This document shows positions 14,561 through 16,462 of a DNA stretch of 16,462 nt, one piece after another. The translations under genes were made by a program, and so were the position numbers. Source of the stretch: Sulfuritalea sp. (GTDB taxonomy: Bacteria; Pseudomonadota; Gammaproteobacteria; Burkholderiales; Rhodocyclaceae); NCBI GenBank assembly GCA_016712985.1, contig JADJQA010000030.1, positions 60,001-76,462 on the forward strand. The letters run 5' to 3'. Within the stretch, counting starts at the first letter, position 1. Every line of letters begins with the position of its first letter. Under the pieces are notes generated by a model. The model was not told the DNA's origin and searched no databases. It was given only the letters and a program-made list of their open reading frames with translations.

Positions 14561-14616
14561 AGGCTGGGCTCAAATCATTTCGAAGCGCGCTTGAAGTTGG
14601 CAGGCAGGATTCGGCA
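14561..14616. repeat. Repeat R, copy 4
   Basis: Almost identical to copy 3, including the AGGCTGGGCTCAAATCATTT start; part of duplication copy 2. The following 14617-14860 repeats the upstream region of the TacA-like gene and holds no gene. Confidence 0.8.
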
Positions 14617-14860
14617 CGAGCCGCGATCGACCGCCTTGTCGGACTTGGACCCAAGGTCGGAATCCTTTCCAAGCCGGCCGCTGGTTCGAGGGTCGCCGGC
14701 GATGTCGCGGTTGTCCTTGCGTGGCGAAAACGGCTGCGATGCCAGCCGTCCGGTTACGTTCTCCGCAGAGCGAGTGGCCGGGCCAGCGTGGCCACCGAAT
14801 CGTTGTACGGATAGTGGACAAACGCCATGTCGAGGCTTGTTGAATTTCACAGGTGACATC

Positions 14861-14995
14861 ATGCTCGCTTCCTCCAAGACCCGACGTGTCGGTTTCTCCG
14901 CTCGGTCCGAGCGCGAGCTGATGGATTGCCTGGGCCCAAGCTCGATCCGCAGTCCGCTTGCCGCGTCGAAATCGTGTTCCAACGCCAGGTCGTAG
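14861..14995 (+). pseudogene. Chimeric stub: TacA-like 5' end joined to a HigA-like 3' piece
   Basis: ATG 14861 with the same AGGTGACATC leader as the intact antitoxin. It reads MLASSKTRRVG (TacA-like), then FSARSERELMDCL, which matches FSNLSERKLMDCL of the HigA-type gene at 11270. It then runs into unrelated sequence and stops at 14995. The switch falls at about 14890. The 44-codon product is not expected to work. It marks a recombination joint between two antitoxin genes. Confidence 0.65.
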
Positions 14996-15330
14996 TGCGC
15001 CGCGAGCTTCCCGCTATGGGCCGCAAACGACTGCTGTAGGCGCAGCGCGACGCGTGCGGCGTCAGGCTTGTCGCCGAGGCGACGATAGACCAGCGTGTCG
15101 CTGCCCGGCGGTTCCACCAGGTCGCGCGCCCTCGATGTCCGCGGCGGAAAGACGCCGAATCTTCAGGCCGCAGGCCATGTGCTCGCGCCGACAGGTGCCG
15201 GTAGCGCGCATGGTTCTGGAACACCATCGCGATGTTGCGGTCCTTCTGCTTCAGTGGTCCAGATGGATGACCACGCGCTCGCCGATGGGGGTCTCGCCTT
15301 CGGTGACGGCTTCGAGGCCCGCCACCGCCA
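14935..15330 (-). pseudogene. ugpC: ugpC remnant (ABC transporter ATPase), internally deleted
   Basis: Three separate pieces of a UgpC/MalK-type ATPase can be read on the minus strand. VAGLEAVTEGETPIGERVVI (15253-15324) is the part just after Walker A. KDRNIAMVFQNHARYRHLSA then EHMACGLKIRRLSAADIE (15132-15245, with frame changes) covers the Q-loop region. LVEPPGSDTLVYRRLGD (15070-15120), running to HDFDAASGLRIE (about 14945), is the C-terminal regulatory domain. Walker A, the LSGGQ signature, Walker B and the H-loop are all missing, so it cannot hydrolyse ATP. In intact operons this ATPase powers sn-glycerol-3-phosphate uptake. The 5' end is joined directly to ugpE sequence. Confidence 0.75.
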
Positions 15331-15654
15331 CCGGGTCGGCAGCAGCGCGGTGGCCATCACCAGATGCCATTCGGTCAGCGCGTCGCCGCTGATGAATATG
15401 CGCTTGATGCGGATCTCGGTGGTGTACATGTTCTCCTGCGTGGTGATCAGGAGCGGTCAGAGGTACTGGTTCCGGCCGCAGATGAACTGGATCACGAAAA
15501 GCGCGGCCCTGCAGGTCTTCGACAGCGGCAACAGCACTTCCCTGAAGAAGCGCAGCGGCCCGGCACCGTCGATGCACGCCTCCTGGGCTAGTTCGTCGGA
15601 CACGGTGGAAGAACTGGCGGACGAGGAGGGTGGCGTTCGCGGAAGGGATCAGCA
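15331..15654 (-). pseudogene. ugpE: ugpE remnant (ABC transporter permease C-terminal half)
   Basis: Reads LLIPSANATLLVRQFFHRV, DGAGPLRFFREVLLPLSKT, AALFVIQF, GRNQYL-stop-PLLITTQENMYT and SGDALTEWHLVMATALLP, a clear match to the second half of UgpE, including the DGAGP..FF...LPLS (EAA-type) coupling segment. A frame change separates the first piece. A TGA replaces the tryptophan of the conserved NQYLWPLL. The 5' half is absent: the RAYT gene ends three bases from the remnant. The 3' end runs straight into ugpC without the normal gene junction. UgpE is an inner-membrane subunit of glycerol-3-phosphate import. Confidence 0.75.
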
Positions 15655-15656
15655 GC

Positions 15657-16433
15657 TTACTGCTGCGGCGTTTCCGGCAGCGTTTCGGGCGGCATTTCGG
15701 GCGGCGTTTCGGGCGGCGTTTCGGGCGGCGCTTGCGGCGGCGCGTCAATCGGCTTGATGGGCCGTCCGGGCTTGCCGCGCGTTGTACGCCGACCCAGTGC
15801 CTGTTCGATTTGCGTCGTGAACCGTGAATCACCCAAGGCGAAATTGCCATTCGTCGCCAGGCGGATCTCGTCGACCAGACCCGGTTCGAGTTCATGGCGA
15901 AACAACTCCCGGTAGGCGGCTTGCCGGGTTTCCACGTCCGCGCCTTGCGCCAGATAAATCGCTTGCGGCGCCAGCACCGCGTCAGGTTCACCCTGCGCGT
16001 TCGCCCGGTAACTTGACCAGCGGTAGTCCGCCGGATGCGCCACCATCGCGGCCCTGACCGGATTCAGCTCGATATAGCGGTAGCAGGCCAGCACATAGGC
16101 ATCATCCTGCATCAAGCACGAGCGAAAGCGGCCTTCCCACAGCGTGCCGGTGCGCTGGTAGGTCCGATTGACGTACTGCACATAGCGCTGGCTCAGCGCC
16201 TTCATCACACCGCCCAGACTGCTTTCGTGCGATGGAGTCAGCAACAGATGCACGTGATTGGTCATCAGGCAGTATGCATGGATCTGGCAACCGTGCTTTA
16301 CGGCCTGTTCGCCCAGATGGTCCAGGTAAAATCGGTAATCTTCGTCCGCGTAGAAACACGCGCCACGATTATTGCCGCGCTGAATCAGATGGAGGGGGAC
16401 TCCTGGAACGGACAGGCGAGGTCGGCGTGGCAT
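15657..16433 (-). CDS. REP-associated tyrosine transposase (RAYT, Y1/IS200-like)
   Basis: 258 residues from ATG 16433 (MPRRPRLSVPGVPLHLIQRG). The HUH metal-binding motif is H60-V61-H62 in LMTNHVHLLLTP. The catalytic-tyrosine region is CYRYIELNPVRA (about 117-128), followed by YRWSSYRAN. These are diagnostic of RAYT single-strand transposases, which act on REP palindromes. The C-terminus carries an unusual tail of PPET repeats ending PETPQQ. All domain features are present and no frameshift is seen, so it may be active. It sits against the ugpE remnant, suggesting arrival there or deletion up to its end. Confidence 0.9.
   Translation of the reverse strand: MPRRPRLSVPGVPLHLIQRGNNRGACFYADEDYRFYLDHLGEQAVKHGCQIHAYCLMTNHVHLLLTPSHESSLGGVMKALSQRYVQYVNRTYQRTGTLWEGRFRSCLMQDDAYVLACYRYIELNPVRAAMVAHPADYRWSSYRANAQGEPDAVLAPQAIYLAQGADVETRQAAYRELFRHELEPGLVDEIRLATNGNFALGDSRFTTQIEQALGRRTTRGKPGRPIKPIDAPPQAPPETPPETPPEMPPETLPETPQQ
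15665..15745. repeat. 12-bp tandem repeat encoding the PPET tail of the RAYT
   Basis: Units of GGCGGCGTTTCG (with variants GGCAGCGTTTCG and GGCGGCATTTCG) repeat about five to six times in frame with the RAYT gene. On the minus strand they encode PPET and variants. Confidence 0.8.
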
Positions 16434-16462
16434 GGGTGGTCAACAGTTGGGAAATTCAAGGC

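Larger units (their letters stand above)
13909..14891. repeat. ~1-kb direct duplication, copy 2
   Basis: Near-identical to 11785-12773. Differences include three one-base losses in the Uma2 3' end (13978-14020), a dense cluster of changes at about 14309-14335, and a mutated antitoxin -10. It stops inside the antitoxin gene at about codon 11. Confidence 0.85.

Noticed and set aside
10890..14900. Integron cassette array with attC sites
   Set aside because: GTTCAAC motifs occur near 7573 and 10900, and TA genes are common integron cargo. However, no paired GTTRRRY core sites were found, genes face both ways, and no integron integrase is present.
15095..15757. Plus-strand 220-codon frame
   Set aside because: It lies antisense to the ugpE/ugpC remnants and ends in a low-complexity AAFRAAFRA tail created by the tandem repeat in the RAYT gene.

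Overview
The window is high-GC proteobacterial DNA, most likely from a betaproteobacterium of the Rhodocyclales or a relative. The main reason is the exosortase/PEP-CTERM surface-protein system: a PrsT-type TPR protein next to a PEP-CTERM protein gene that has a textbook sigma-54 promoter. That arrangement is known from floc-forming and other exopolysaccharide-producing betaproteobacteria. The genus assignment is inference.

Layout. (1) 1-2382, minus strand: a tight two-gene unit, a secreted histidine-phosphatase-like protein followed by a DsbD/ScsB-type thiol:disulfide membrane protein that runs off the left edge. (2) 2383-3680: intergenic DNA with a long imperfect palindrome and a short REP-like hairpin, flanking a Blc-type outer-membrane lipocalin gene with one frameshift. 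(3) 3769-7553: prsT (one frameshift) and a sigma-54-driven PEP-CTERM protein gene broken by about five lesions. (4) 7554-9800: an array of AATAATAGGGGTC units, a terminator-bearing repeat module (M), and an IS4-family transposase gene split by a 186-bp MITE-like element. The target-site duplication is visible, and removing the insert restores the transposase frame exactly. (5) 9800-14995: a patchwork of toxin-antitoxin (TA) genes and their remains. One complete pair looks intact (DUF1778 antitoxin + GNAT toxin, TacAT-like). A ParE-type pair has a locally scrambled toxin. A HigA-type antitoxin is intact beside a gutted toxin. There are several antitoxin stubs, and two copies of a Uma2-family gene inside a ~1-kb direct duplication. 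(6) 14935-15654: decayed pieces of ugpE and ugpC (glycerol-3-phosphate ABC transporter), minus strand. (7) 15657-16433: an apparently intact REP-associated tyrosine transposase (RAYT).

The left 7.5 kb looks like ordinary core genome (redox maintenance, lipocalin, surface-protein system), although three of its genes carry frameshifts. These could be true decay or sequencing/assembly errors, and raw reads must decide. The right 9 kb is an accessory graveyard: repeated modules, TA fragments, duplications, chimeric junctions and two transposase types, consistent with repeated insertion, deletion and recombination between short repeats. I see no rRNA, tRNA or CRISPR array. I cannot claim a wholly new system. 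The most informative signals are the sigma-54/dyad regulatory region of the PEP-CTERM gene, the MITE inside the IS4 YREK signature, the AATAATAGGGGTC array with its dispersed M modules, and the mosaic TA/Uma2 duplication.
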